A DNA stretch of 41,431 nt from an uncultured Bacteroides sp. (GTDB lineage: Bacteria > Bacteroidota > Bacteroidia > Bacteroidales > Bacteroidaceae): positions 1-41,431 of the forward strand of contig CAUDXH010000015.1 in NCBI GenBank assembly GCA_958453305.1, read 5' to 3'. How positions within the stretch are numbered: the stretch's first letter is position 1; every line of letters starts with the position of its first letter. Under the pieces are notes generated by a model that worked only from the letters and a program-made list of their open reading frames with translations, did no database searches and had not been told where the DNA came from. The position numbers were made by a program, and so were the translations under genes. Positions 16,138 through 23,675 of the stretch are shown here, one piece after another.

Positions 16138-16731
16138 TTATTTTTTAAAGTAATCACGGATAGCTGAGTCGTAATGAGAAGATACGGTAAATGCTTCTCC
16201 TGCAAACCAACGACGCTGATCGCGGGTAGTAACAGCACCCTGCTGATTCAAGATGTCCAACAACGGCTGATACTGGTGCTTGCTGGCAACAATCACTACA
16301 TCGTTGAAGTTCTTAGCACCGGCACGAATCAATGAAATACCACCTATATCGATTTTTTCAATAATGTCTTGCTCACTTGCTCCGCTTGCCACAGTATCTT
16401 CAAACGGATAAAGGTCAACAATGACCAAATCAATTTCAGGTATTTCATACTGAGCCACCTGCTGCTGGTCGCTTTCCAGCTCACGACGGCAAAGGATACC
16501 TCCAAAGATTTTCGGATGAAGTGTTTTCACACGACCACCCAGAATAGAAGGATAAGTAGTAACATCTTCTACTGCCTGGCAAGGGTATCCTAAAGATTCG
16601 ATAAACTCACGTGTTCCACCTGTTGACAAGAACTGAACTCCTTCTTCATGCAGTTTCGCCAAGATAGCGTCCAATCCGTCCTTATGATAAACCGAAACCA
16701 ATGCGGTTTTAATTTTCTTAGATTCTGACAT
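16138..16731 (-). CDS. IMP cyclohydrolase (PurH N-terminal domain only)
   Basis: A 197-residue protein matching the MGS-like IMP cyclohydrolase half of PurH, which closes FAICAR to IMP in the last step of purine synthesis. It starts with IKTALVSVYHKDGLD and has LSTGGTREFIESLG, GGRVKTLHPKIFGGILCRR, VIVDLYPFEDTV and EKIDIGGISLIRAGAKNFNDV; it ends at SSHYDSAIRDYF. Typical PurH (about 500-530 residues) continues into AICAR transformylase. Here a stop comes at the domain boundary and only 26 bp remain before mreB, so the second domain is absent from this locus. It is apparently the first gene of the rod operon, with a -7-like TAATTTTG at 16771-16778 (minus). Either the formyltransferase is encoded elsewhere or another full PurH exists. 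Confidence 0.9.
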   Translation of the reverse strand: MSESKKIKTALVSVYHKDGLDAILAKLHEEGVQFLSTGGTREFIESLGYPCQAVEDVTTYPSILGGRVKTLHPKIFGGILCRRELESDQQQVAQYEIPEIDLVIVDLYPFEDTVASGASEQDIIEKIDIGGISLIRAGAKNFNDVVIVASKHQYQPLLDILNQQGAVTTRDQRRWFAGEAFTVSSHYDSAIRDYFKK

Positions 16732-16770
16732 AACTGTATCTTTAAATTGTTGGGTTTAAATAGCTGGGTG

Positions 16771-16778
16771 CAAAATTA
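16771..16778 (-). promoter_or_regulatory. Possible -7 box of the purH(N)-mre-mrd-rod operon
   Basis: CAAAATTA on the plus strand is TAATTTTG on the minus strand, 40 nt before the start codon. It fits TAnnTTTG, but a clear -33 is lacking. Confidence 0.4.
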
Positions 16779-16904
16779 CGAATTTTCAGCCGATAAATCC
16801 ATCCTTATTAAAGTAAAAATGCTTTTTTTCTATTAAAGAACAGCAAAAAAGCAAATGTAACGAAATTGTAACATGTATGACATTCCTATATAACACAACG
16901 TTTT

Positions 16905-16912
16905 TATCTTTG
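16905..16912 (+). promoter_or_regulatory. Possible -7 box of the phosphate permease gene
   Basis: TATCTTTG matches TAnnTTTG and lies 27 nt before the start at 16940. The -33 region has no clear TTTG. Confidence 0.5.
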
Positions 16913-16939
16913 CGACCATAAAATCTTAGCAAAACAAGT

Positions 16940-19237
16940 ATGGAAACTATTTATTTAGGAATTGTAATATTCCTGTTTATGCTGGCAATCTTTGATTTGC
17001 TAGTTGGGGTCAGCAATGATGCCGTAAACTTCATGAGTTCTGCCGTAGGGGCAAAAGTCGCAAAATTCAAAACCATTATCATTGTAGCCGCCATCGGTGT
17101 ATTTGCCGGAGCCGTACTGAGTAATGGCATGATGGACATAGCCCGACACGGAATCTTCCAACCTGTCAATTTCAGCTTCTATGAAATCATGTGTATCTTG
17201 CTGGCTGTCATGGTGACCGACGTTGTTCTTCTGGATGTTTTCAACACATTAGGACTGCCTACATCTACTACGGTTTCAATGGTATTTGAACTTTTAGGAG
17301 GTACCTTTATTTTAGCTATCCTGAAAATCATCGGCGATGAAACCGGAATGCTCAGCTTAGGCGACATGATGAACACGGAAAAAGCACTCTCTGTAATCAT
17401 GGGTATTTTCCTTTCGGTTGCTATCGCATTTATAGCCGGTACTTTCGTACAATACATTTCCCGACTCATCTTCAGTTTCAATTATAAAAAGAACCTTTCC
17501 TGGACTATTGGCATATTCGGAGGAGTAGCCGTTACTTCACTCTTATACTTTATCTTAATCAAAGGATTAAAAAGCGCTCCCTTCATCTCTGCCGAATCAT
17601 TGGCATGGATTCAAAGCAATACCGCCCTGCTGGTTACCGGATGCTTCGTCTTCTTCACCATTTTAATGCAAATCTTACACTGGCTTAAAGTCAATGTATT
17701 TAAGATCATCGTTCTTTTAGGAACCTTCTCGCTGGCTCTTGCTTTTGCCGGAAACGACTTGGTAAACTTCATCGGTGTACCTCTTGCCGGATTCTCTGCT
17801 TATACAGACTACATCGCCAACGCAAACGGAGCAAGCGTACACGACTTCATGATGTCGTCGCTTATGTCATCTGCCAAAACACCTGCCATCTTCCTGTTTG
17901 CTTCAGGTATCATCATGGTATATGCTCTGGCTACTTCTAAAAAGGCCAAAAACGTAATTAAAACTTCTGTCGACCTGGCCCGTCAGGAAGAAGGTGACGA
18001 AATGTTCGGTTCATCGGCTCTGGCACGTACCATCGTACGCCGTGCGAACAATATCAACGATTTCTTAAAACGGGTAATTCCTGCAAGCACCCGCCGCTGG
18101 ATTGACAACCGCTTCAACAAAGAAGAATCAATCATGGAAAACGATGCAGCCTTCGACTTGGTTCGTGCTTCTGTTAACTTGGTTTTATCTGGATTGCTGA
18201 TTATTATCGGTACAACCATGAAGTTACCCCTCTCTACCACTTACGTAACCTTCATTGTTGCGATGGGTACCTCACTGGCCGACCGCGCCTGGAGCCGTGA
18301 AAGTGCCGTTTACCGTATCACCGGTGTACTTTCAGTTATCGGAGGATGGTTTATCACCGCATTTGTAGCCTTCACCGTATGTGCCATTGTTACGTTCGTT
18401 ATGTTCTACACCAATGTAGTGGGAATGCTTGGTTTCATTGCTTTAGCTGTATTCCTTTTGGTTCGCAGTAACATCAAGTACAGCAAAAAAGAAAAAGTGG
18501 AAAGCCAAGACGATGTATTCAAACGCATGATGGCAAGCAAAGACAAAACAGAAACCTTGTCTCTGTTACGCCAGCACGTAAAAGAAACATTTACCGATTA
18601 TATCAACTTCAGCGAAACGGCTTACGTTCAAGCTACCAACGGTTTTATCAACGAAAATCTGAAAGACCTGCGTAAAGCCATGAGCACCACTGAAGAACAA
18701 AGAAAGATGTTGAAAAAACGCCGCCGCAAAGAGATATTGGGTCTGCGCCGCATTCCTATCACCATCGCTATCGAAAAGAATACTTGGTTCCACTTGGGAA
18801 GCAATAGCTGCGAACAGATGCTTTACTGCTTGAAACGAATCTGCGAGCCTTGTAAAGAACACGTGGACAACAACTTCAACCCGATTTCGGCAGAGTGTGT
18901 ACAGGAGTTCCTGCCGGTAAGAGAAAGACTTTGCGAACTGATGGACCGCACCCGACAGGCTATTGATACCAACAACTACGATGAAGCCGATGACATCCTG
19001 AAAAAAGGAGATGAACTGAAGAATATGATTTCCTCACTGCGCAAACAGCAGATGAACCGCATGCAGGAAGGCGGAACAGAAAGCTTGAAGGCTTCGATGG
19101 TTTATCTGAACATTCTTCAGGAAACCCAGGAATTGGTAAGTATCTGGCGTCACTTGCTCCGTGCGAGCCGTTTCTTCCAAGCCGACTATGTATCACAAGA
19201 CTTGTCGCAACTAGCCTTGGCTGAAGAACGTATCTAA
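16940..19237 (+). CDS. PiT-family inorganic phosphate permease with PhoU-like tail
   Basis: A 765-residue integral membrane protein. The duplicated PiT signature is present as DLLVGVSNDAVNFMSSAVGAK (N-terminal) and FAGNDLVNFIGVPLAGFSAY (about residue 272). PTSTTVSMVFELLG and the second-half counterpart LPLSTTYVTFIVAMGTSLADRAW give the inverted-repeat architecture. The protein symports phosphate with a cation. Beyond the last helix (about residue 510) is a soluble, helical, charged tail of roughly 250 residues (KKRRRKEILGLRRIP and coiled-coil-like segments) that resembles PhoU/DUF47-type regulatory helices; this resemblance is inferred from architecture. The gene is monocistronic, divergent from the purH/mre operon, with a strong terminator after it. 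Confidence 0.9.
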   Translation: METIYLGIVIFLFMLAIFDLLVGVSNDAVNFMSSAVGAKVAKFKTIIIVAAIGVFAGAVLSNGMMDIARHGIFQPVNFSFYEIMCILLAVMVTDVVLLDVFNTLGLPTSTTVSMVFELLGGTFILAILKIIGDETGMLSLGDMMNTEKALSVIMGIFLSVAIAFIAGTFVQYISRLIFSFNYKKNLSWTIGIFGGVAVTSLLYFILIKGLKSAPFISAESLAWIQSNTALLVTGCFVFFTILMQILHWLKVNVFKIIVLLGTFSLALAFAGNDLVNFIGVPLAGFSAYTDYIANANGASVHDFMMSSLMSSAKTPAIFLFASGIIMVYALATSKKAKNVIKTSVDLARQEEGDEMFGSSALARTIVRRANNINDFLKRVIPASTRRWIDNRFNKEESIMENDAAFDLVRASVNLVLSGLLIIIGTTMKLPLSTTYVTFIVAMGTSLADRAWSRESAVYRITGVLSVIGGWFITAFVAFTVCAIVTFVMFYTNVVGMLGFIALAVFLLVRSNIKYSKKEKVESQDDVFKRMMASKDKTETLSLLRQHVKETFTDYINFSETAYVQATNGFINENLKDLRKAMSTTEEQRKMLKKRRRKEILGLRRIPITIAIEKNTWFHLGSNSCEQMLYCLKRICEPCKEHVDNNFNPISAECVQEFLPVRERLCELMDRTRQAIDTNNYDEADDILKKGDELKNMISSLRKQQMNRMQEGGTESLKASMVYLNILQETQELVSIWRHLLRASRFFQADYVSQDLSQLALAEERI

Positions 19238-19268
19238 CGAATCGAATAACTAAATCTATACACACACC

Positions 19269-19314
19269 AAAGCCGGAGAAAGAGAATTACTTGAATTGCT
19301 CATCTCCGGCTTTT
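19269..19314 (+). terminator. Intrinsic terminator after the phosphate permease
   Basis: An 11-bp perfect stem AAGCCGGAGA.. (19269-19279) / TCTCCGGCTT.. (19303-19313) ends in TTTT. It overlaps the approach to the next promoter at 19319. Confidence 0.85.
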
Positions 19315-19318
19315 CGCT

Positions 19319-19326
19319 TATTTTTG
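19319..19326 (+). promoter_or_regulatory. Possible -7 box of the MGMT gene
   Basis: TATTTTTG fits TAnnTTTG and lies 25 nt before the start at 19352, directly behind the preceding terminator. Confidence 0.45.
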
Positions 19327-19351
19327 CACACGAAACATTTGCACCCTATCT

Positions 19352-19918
19352 ATGCTTTTTACAACCAGCTATCAAGCACCCTTCTGCAAAATCACAATGA
19401 GCAGCAACGGCAAACAACTTACCGGCTTATGGCTGGATAAGCAGGAACCTTTCACACCCAGTTCATTCCCCCTGTCCGAAAATACAACCATACCCGGTGT
19501 ATTCAAACCGGTCAAAACTTGGTTAGACTGTTACTTTGAAGGAAAATGCCCCGACTTTACTCCCGATTTAATTCTTGATGGAACTCCCTTTCAACTTGAA
19601 GTATGGAACCTGTTAAAAACGATTCCTTATGGAGAAACAGTTTACTACAAAGATATTGCCAGAGAAATAGCACAAATCAGAAAAATAAAGTGCATGTCGG
19701 CACAAGCTGTAGGCAGAGCCATCGGACAAAATCCCATCAGCCTGATTATTCCCTGTCACCGGGTCATAGGAAGCAACGGAAACCTTACGGGATACGCCGG
19801 CGGGATTTACAATAAGCTCCGGCTCCTTACATTAGAAGGAATCAACCCCGAAGGTTTATTCATGCCCGGTAAAAAACAAACCGACTACGCCGAAGTTTCT
19901 CTTTTCCGCTGCAGATAA
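19352..19918 (+). CDS. ogt: Methylated-DNA-protein-cysteine methyltransferase (Ogt-like)
   Basis: A 188-residue suicide DNA-repair protein that transfers O6-alkyl groups from guanine to its own cysteine. The active site is IIPCHRVIG (Cys135), followed by NGNLTGYAGG. The DNA-binding helix-turn-helix segment (VYYKDIAREIAQ... MSAQAVGRAIGQNP) contains the arginine-finger region. The N-terminal 75 residues form the usual ribonuclease-H-like domain. No Ada zinc domain is present. About 20 residues extend beyond the usual end, and this 3' end overlaps the convergent transporter gene by 34 bp. Whether Ogt or another MGMT subgroup cannot be settled by eye. Confidence 0.92.
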   Translation: MLFTTSYQAPFCKITMSSNGKQLTGLWLDKQEPFTPSSFPLSENTTIPGVFKPVKTWLDCYFEGKCPDFTPDLILDGTPFQLEVWNLLKTIPYGETVYYKDIAREIAQIRKIKCMSAQAVGRAIGQNPISLIIPCHRVIGSNGNLTGYAGGIYNKLRLLTLEGINPEGLFMPGKKQTDYAEVSLFRCR

Positions 19919-20841
19919 AGCTGGCGGGAATTAAACACATTATGCCAAATGCTGTAAAATCCCGCAGCTACCGCCGTAACCGGAGTAAAAAAGGTATATC
20001 CCAGCCAAATTCCCAAAACCGTATTTTTCTGCCCCAGAGCTTGCCCTGCACTTATTTCATCACCATAAACGCGTCCTATTTTTTTGCCCAGATAAAACTG
20101 AACCGCACAGCAAATCAAGGAAACAAGAGCCAGACCTACCTGCAGTCCCACAGAAACCTCACTATGCACAATACTCTTTGTTGTCACGGCAATAGCCAGT
20201 GTCAGCGCTACAGCCCAAAGATAAAAAGACAATTCATGAAACCGAGATACATACGCATGAAAGGCAGGCAAGAACCGACGTATCAGATATGCAGCCAAAA
20301 ATGGACCCAACAAAAGAGGAAACACTTTTCCTAAAATCAAGCTGAAAGAACCGACAAAGCTAAGACCCGGCTGAGGATGTACTGCCGGCAACAAAAGAGG
20401 TACAAAAAAAGCTGCCAGCAAATTAATGAATACCGTATACGCAGTGAGATGCCCGGCATCGCCACCTAACTTACGGGTCACAACCGCCGCAGCCGTTGCC
20501 GTGGGGCAAATCAGACACAACATTCCTCCCTCCATGATGATACGGGCTGGAAAATCAGAAAGCAAAACAAGCAACACACCCAGCAGGGCAAAGCTTCCTC
20601 CCTGAATAAGCAACAGCCATACATGCCAGCGACAGAAACGCAACTCACTGAAATCTACCTTACAGAAAGTAAGAAACAGCATCGTAAAAATCAACACCGG
20701 CTGAATGACATCAACCACCTTTCCCACAACTTCTCTTGTAGAAAGAAGCCAGGGAACATTTACATAAATAAAATAAAGGACTACCCCCGACAGCATAGCA
20801 ATAGGAAGTGTCCAGTTTTTACAAAATCGAATAATATTCAT
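19885..20841 (-). CDS. Bile acid:sodium symporter (BASS/SBF) family transporter
   Basis: A 318-residue integral membrane protein with about nine hydrophobic helices. The pattern matches the BASS/SBF fold: MLCLICPTATAAAVVTRKLGGDAGHLTAYTVF-type helix-break region (about residues 110-140) and, in the second half, GQALGQKNTVLGIWLGYTFFTPVTAVAAGFYSIWHN. Members move organic anions such as bile acids, pantoate or ketoacids with sodium; the substrate here is not inferable. ATG at 20841 is preferred to the in-frame TTG at 20847. Its 3' end overlaps the MGMT gene, and it diverges from the cardiolipin-synthase-like gene. Confidence 0.88.
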   Translation of the reverse strand: MNIIRFCKNWTLPIAMLSGVVLYFIYVNVPWLLSTREVVGKVVDVIQPVLIFTMLFLTFCKVDFSELRFCRWHVWLLLIQGGSFALLGVLLVLLSDFPARIIMEGGMLCLICPTATAAAVVTRKLGGDAGHLTAYTVFINLLAAFFVPLLLPAVHPQPGLSFVGSFSLILGKVFPLLLGPFLAAYLIRRFLPAFHAYVSRFHELSFYLWAVALTLAIAVTTKSIVHSEVSVGLQVGLALVSLICCAVQFYLGKKIGRVYGDEISAGQALGQKNTVLGIWLGYTFFTPVTAVAAGFYSIWHNVFNSRQLYLQRKRETSA

Positions 20842-20862
20842 ATCCAAAAGCCATTAAGACCA

Positions 20863-20870
20863 CAAAAGTA
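20863..20870 (-). promoter_or_regulatory. Possible -7 box of the BASS transporter gene
   Basis: CAAAAGTA on the plus strand is TACTTTTG on the minus strand, 22 nt upstream of the start. No -33 match at the expected distance. Confidence 0.4.
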
Positions 20871-20918
20871 TAAAATTTGATTTACAATAAAGAGTATAAT
20901 CCCCCACACATTGACAAG

Positions 20919-20992
20919 AAACTATAAAAAAACCCTTTTCCCTATCAACAAGTTCCTCTTTCTACTTGTCACCTTGTCTGTTTTTATAGTTT
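20919..20992. repeat. 12-bp inverted repeat in a divergent promoter region
   Basis: AAACTATAAAAA (20919-20930) and TTTTTATAGTTT (20981-20992) are perfect complements separated by 50 bp, with a nested ACAAG/CTTGT pair (20948-20952, 20965-20969). It lies between the diverging transporter and Cls-like genes, where no gene ends. Confidence 0.7.
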
Positions 20993-21010
20993 AAATCACC
21001 TTTTTCATTG

Positions 21011-21038
21011 TTGAATTATAAAATATTCCATACTTTTG
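21011..21038 (+). promoter_or_regulatory. Promoter of the cardiolipin-synthase-like gene
   Basis: TTG (21011-21013) and TACTTTTG (21031-21038) resemble the Bacteroidetes -33/-7 pair; the spacing from this TTG is short (17 nt), whereas ATTG at 21007-21010 gives 20 nt. The expected start of transcription lies after 21038, which excludes the longer reading from 21036 and supports ATG at 21060. Confidence 0.6.
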
Positions 21039-21059
21039 CGCCAGCAAGAACGCCAAAAC

Positions 21060-22367
21060 ATGAAAACAATTCTATATAAACTATACTTTATATGTATTTT
21101 TCTCATCGGATTAAGCACATCGGCCTCAGCTTCCACATTTTTATTTTCAACTGAAAATGAAGATTCAGACAGCTTGCAAAGCTATCTTCCGGCTGATTCT
21201 ATTTTTGCTCATTTTCTGAAACAGAGAAACATTCCTTTAACCCAACATAACCAACTGGAACTCCTTCCCAGCGGAAGGGAAAAATTCAACAGCCTGTTTG
21301 AAGCCATCAAACAGGCTAAGCATCACATTCATATGGAGTACTTCAACTTCCGAAGTGATTCTATAGCTAAAGAAATGTTTACCCTTCTCGCCGAAAAGGC
21401 AAAAGAAGGGGTAAAGGTAAGAACCATGTTTGATGCATTCGGCAATTTTTCCAATAACCGTCCGCTGAAAAAAGAACATCTGAAAATGCTGAACGAACGA
21501 GGCATTGAAATCGTGAAGTTCGATCCGATACGCTTCCCGTATATCAATCATGTATTTTGCCGAGACCACCAGAAAATAGTCATCATCGACGGGAAAGTGG
21601 GCTACACAGGAGGAATGAACATAGCCGATTATTACATCAACGGACTGCCTGAAATAGGAGCATGGCGCGATATGCACATACGCATAGAAGGACCAGCTGT
21701 GGAACAGCTCCAGCAAGCTTTTTTACATGTATGGAACAAGGAAACCAAACAAAAAGTAAACGGACAAGAATTTTTCCCCTTCAGCAAAGACTCGTTAGAC
21801 CGTCTGCCCGCAGGTGCTGGAAATCAAGTAGCTATCGTGCAGCGTGTGCCGCATGAAAACCCTGATATCATACGTAAAGCTTATATCGCAGCCATCGATG
21901 CAGCCGAACATAAAATACAAATTATCAATCCTTATTTCACCCCCACCTCCAGCATACGGAGAGCCATCAAGCGCGCTGCCCGAAGAGGAGTCAGAGTGGA
22001 AATTATGATTCCCGGAAAATCGGATATTCCGTTTACCCCCGATGCCGGCTTCTATATCGCCAACCGGCTGAGAAAAGCCGGAGCTCATATCTATGTCTTT
22101 AACGGAGGATTCCATCATTCCAAAATCATGATAGTAGACGACCGTTTCTGCACCATAGGAAGTACAAATCTGAACAGCCGGAGCCTTCGCTATGACTACG
22201 AAATCAATGCGTTTATCTTCGACCTTCCCCTCACCGACGAACTCAGTCATATTTTCCGCGAAGACAAGCAATGCAGCACCATCATGACACGCGAAGAATA
22301 CAGAAAACGCTCTGCATGGCGGCGGTTCGTGGGATGGTTTGCCAACCTGTTCACCCCTGTTATTTAA
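21060..22367 (+). CDS. cls: Cardiolipin synthase-like phospholipase D protein, exported
   Basis: A 435-residue protein with two phospholipase D active-site motifs, HQKIVIID (His160) and HSKIMIVD (His343), each followed by the GG/GS-N segment (GYTGGMN, TIGSTNLNSRS). That is the cardiolipin-synthase arrangement, which joins two phosphatidylglycerols or uses phosphatidylethanolamine. Unlike usual Cls, the N-terminus has one hydrophobic stretch (about residues 7-20) followed by SASAS, resembling a cleavable signal peptide rather than a two-helix anchor. The catalytic domains may therefore be released into the periplasm or loosely membrane-bound. The C-terminus has a hydrophobic, aromatic tail (WRRFVGWFANLFTPVI) that could bind membrane. 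The gene is monocistronic. Confidence 0.88.
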   Translation: MKTILYKLYFICIFLIGLSTSASASTFLFSTENEDSDSLQSYLPADSIFAHFLKQRNIPLTQHNQLELLPSGREKFNSLFEAIKQAKHHIHMEYFNFRSDSIAKEMFTLLAEKAKEGVKVRTMFDAFGNFSNNRPLKKEHLKMLNERGIEIVKFDPIRFPYINHVFCRDHQKIVIIDGKVGYTGGMNIADYYINGLPEIGAWRDMHIRIEGPAVEQLQQAFLHVWNKETKQKVNGQEFFPFSKDSLDRLPAGAGNQVAIVQRVPHENPDIIRKAYIAAIDAAEHKIQIINPYFTPTSSIRRAIKRAARRGVRVEIMIPGKSDIPFTPDAGFYIANRLRKAGAHIYVFNGGFHHSKIMIVDDRFCTIGSTNLNSRSLRYDYEINAFIFDLPLTDELSHIFREDKQCSTIMTREEYRKRSAWRRFVGWFANLFTPVI

Positions 22368-22403
22368 ACATTTAAAAGAAAACAGCCCCAACTTTACACC
22401 CCT

Positions 22404-22439
22404 GTCATGCCTTGACTAAAAAAAACGCCAAGGCATGAC
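22404..22439 (+). terminator. Stem-loop after the cardiolipin-synthase-like gene
   Basis: GTCATGCCTTG (22404-22414) / CAAGGCATGAC (22429-22439) is a perfect 11-bp stem. No U-tract follows on the plus strand, so it may be a terminator-like 3' structure or repeat and not a classical terminator. Confidence 0.5.
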
Positions 22440-22654
22440 CGTTTAAACGTCCCGGTGAAAGGTTTACTACGCCTACCCGTTTCACGGGAAACGCCGAGGT
22501 GTTCTGTTTGCCAGTCACTCAAACCAGCTGCCACCCCAACATCTCCCCTCTGCATGGTTTCATATTCCCCTCTTTTACCTCTTCATTTGTAAAATCAAAC
22601 ACTCCCGTCCGATAAAATTAAAACCATTTTCCATGGAGTTCGGCAGTTTTTTCT

Positions 22655-22662
22655 TATATTTG
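22655..22662 (+). promoter_or_regulatory. Possible -7 box of the metF operon
   Basis: TATATTTG fits TAnnTTTG and lies 44 nt before the metF start codon. Confidence 0.5.
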
Positions 22663-22705
22663 CCCAAATAACTAATTAGGCAATAGAACCTACTAACGTG
22701 ATAAA

Positions 22706-23659
22706 ATGAGAGTAATAGATTTAATCAAATCAACCGATAAGACCGCTTTTTCATTCGAAATCCTCCCTCCCATCAAAGGGACAGGCATTGAAAAAGTATA
22801 TGCAGATATTGACCTATTGCGTGAATTCGACCCGAAGTACATCAATATAACCACTCACCGAAGTGAATACGTTTACCGCGAACTGGGAGACGGATTATTC
22901 CGCCGCGACCGCCTTCGCCGGCGTCCGGGAACCGTAGCAGTGGCAGCTGCCATCCAGAACCGCTATAACATCACCGTGGTACCCCATATGCTGTGCAGTG
23001 GATTTACCAGAGAAGACACCGAATATGTATTGTTAGACCTTCAGTTCTTGGGCATTACCGACCTGCTCGTTTTACGCGGAGATAAAGCCAAGCATGAACC
23101 GTCTTTTACCCCGGAAGCCGGCGGAAACCGACATGCCATTGACCTTGAAATGCAAATCAATGACTTCAACCAAGGAGTCTTTGTTGACGGTTCTCCCATC
23201 AAAGCTCCTCTACAGCCATTCAGCTACGGAGTGGCATGTTATCCCGAAAAGCATGAAGAGTCTCCCAATCCGGAACAAGACTTATATTGGTTATCGCGCA
23301 AGATAGAAGCAGGAGCAGAGTATGCAGTGACTCAGCTTTTTTATGACAACAAGCACTATTTTGACTTTGTTGACCGCGCACGTAAGGCAGGTATTCAGGC
23401 TCCGATTATTCCTGGAATCAAGCCCTTCACCAAGTTGTCTCAATTATCAGTAGTACCCAAAACCTTCAAGGTAGATTTGCCGGAAGAACTGGCTTCAGAA
23501 GTCATCAAGTGTAAAACCGATGAAGAAGCACGTCTTTTAGGTACCGAATGGTGTATCTATCAATGCAGCGAACTCATCAAGCAAGGAGTTCCCAGTATCC
23601 ACTTCTACACCGTAGGAGCTACCGAAGCCGTGCGCAACGTAGCCAAAGCAATCTACTAA
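22706..23659 (+). CDS. metF: Methylenetetrahydrofolate reductase
   Basis: A 317-residue MetF reducing 5,10-methylene-THF to 5-methyl-THF with FAD, supplying methyl groups for methionine synthesis. Characteristic blocks are FSFEILPP near the N-terminus (catalytic Glu in the SFE motif), NITTHRS, HMLCSGFTREDTEYVLLDLQ, LVLRGDKAK, the FAD/folate region YGVACYPEKHEESPN, AEYAVTQLFYDN and the C-terminal IHFYTVGATEAV. Length matches bacterial MetF (about 300). It is followed by holB after 16 bp, so a metF-holB-ricT-gldH transcription unit is likely. Confidence 0.96.
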   Translation: MRVIDLIKSTDKTAFSFEILPPIKGTGIEKVYADIDLLREFDPKYINITTHRSEYVYRELGDGLFRRDRLRRRPGTVAVAAAIQNRYNITVVPHMLCSGFTREDTEYVLLDLQFLGITDLLVLRGDKAKHEPSFTPEAGGNRHAIDLEMQINDFNQGVFVDGSPIKAPLQPFSYGVACYPEKHEESPNPEQDLYWLSRKIEAGAEYAVTQLFYDNKHYFDFVDRARKAGIQAPIIPGIKPFTKLSQLSVVPKTFKVDLPEELASEVIKCKTDEEARLLGTEWCIYQCSELIKQGVPSIHFYTVGATEAVRNVAKAIY

Positions 23660-23675
23660 CCCCAAAAATACTGCC

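Larger units (their letters stand above)
22368..22705. other. 338-bp intergenic region with hairpins and metF promoter
   Basis: No gene is seen. It contains an 11-bp stem-loop (22404-22439), the palindrome CGTTTAAACG (22440-22449) and short complementary runs CCGGTGAAA / TTTCACGG (about 22452-22488). The part 22500-22640 is pyrimidine-rich with no recognisable element. A metF -7 box lies at 22655. Confidence 0.7.

Noticed and set aside
21036..21059. Upstream start for the cardiolipin-synthase-like gene at 21036
   Set aside because: It lies within the -7 box (21031-21038), upstream of the expected transcription start.
22500..22640. Possible small gene or riboswitch upstream of metF
   Set aside because: No open frame of note, and no structure matching the SAM, cobalamin or THF riboswitch cores that I know; only C/T-rich sequence is visible.
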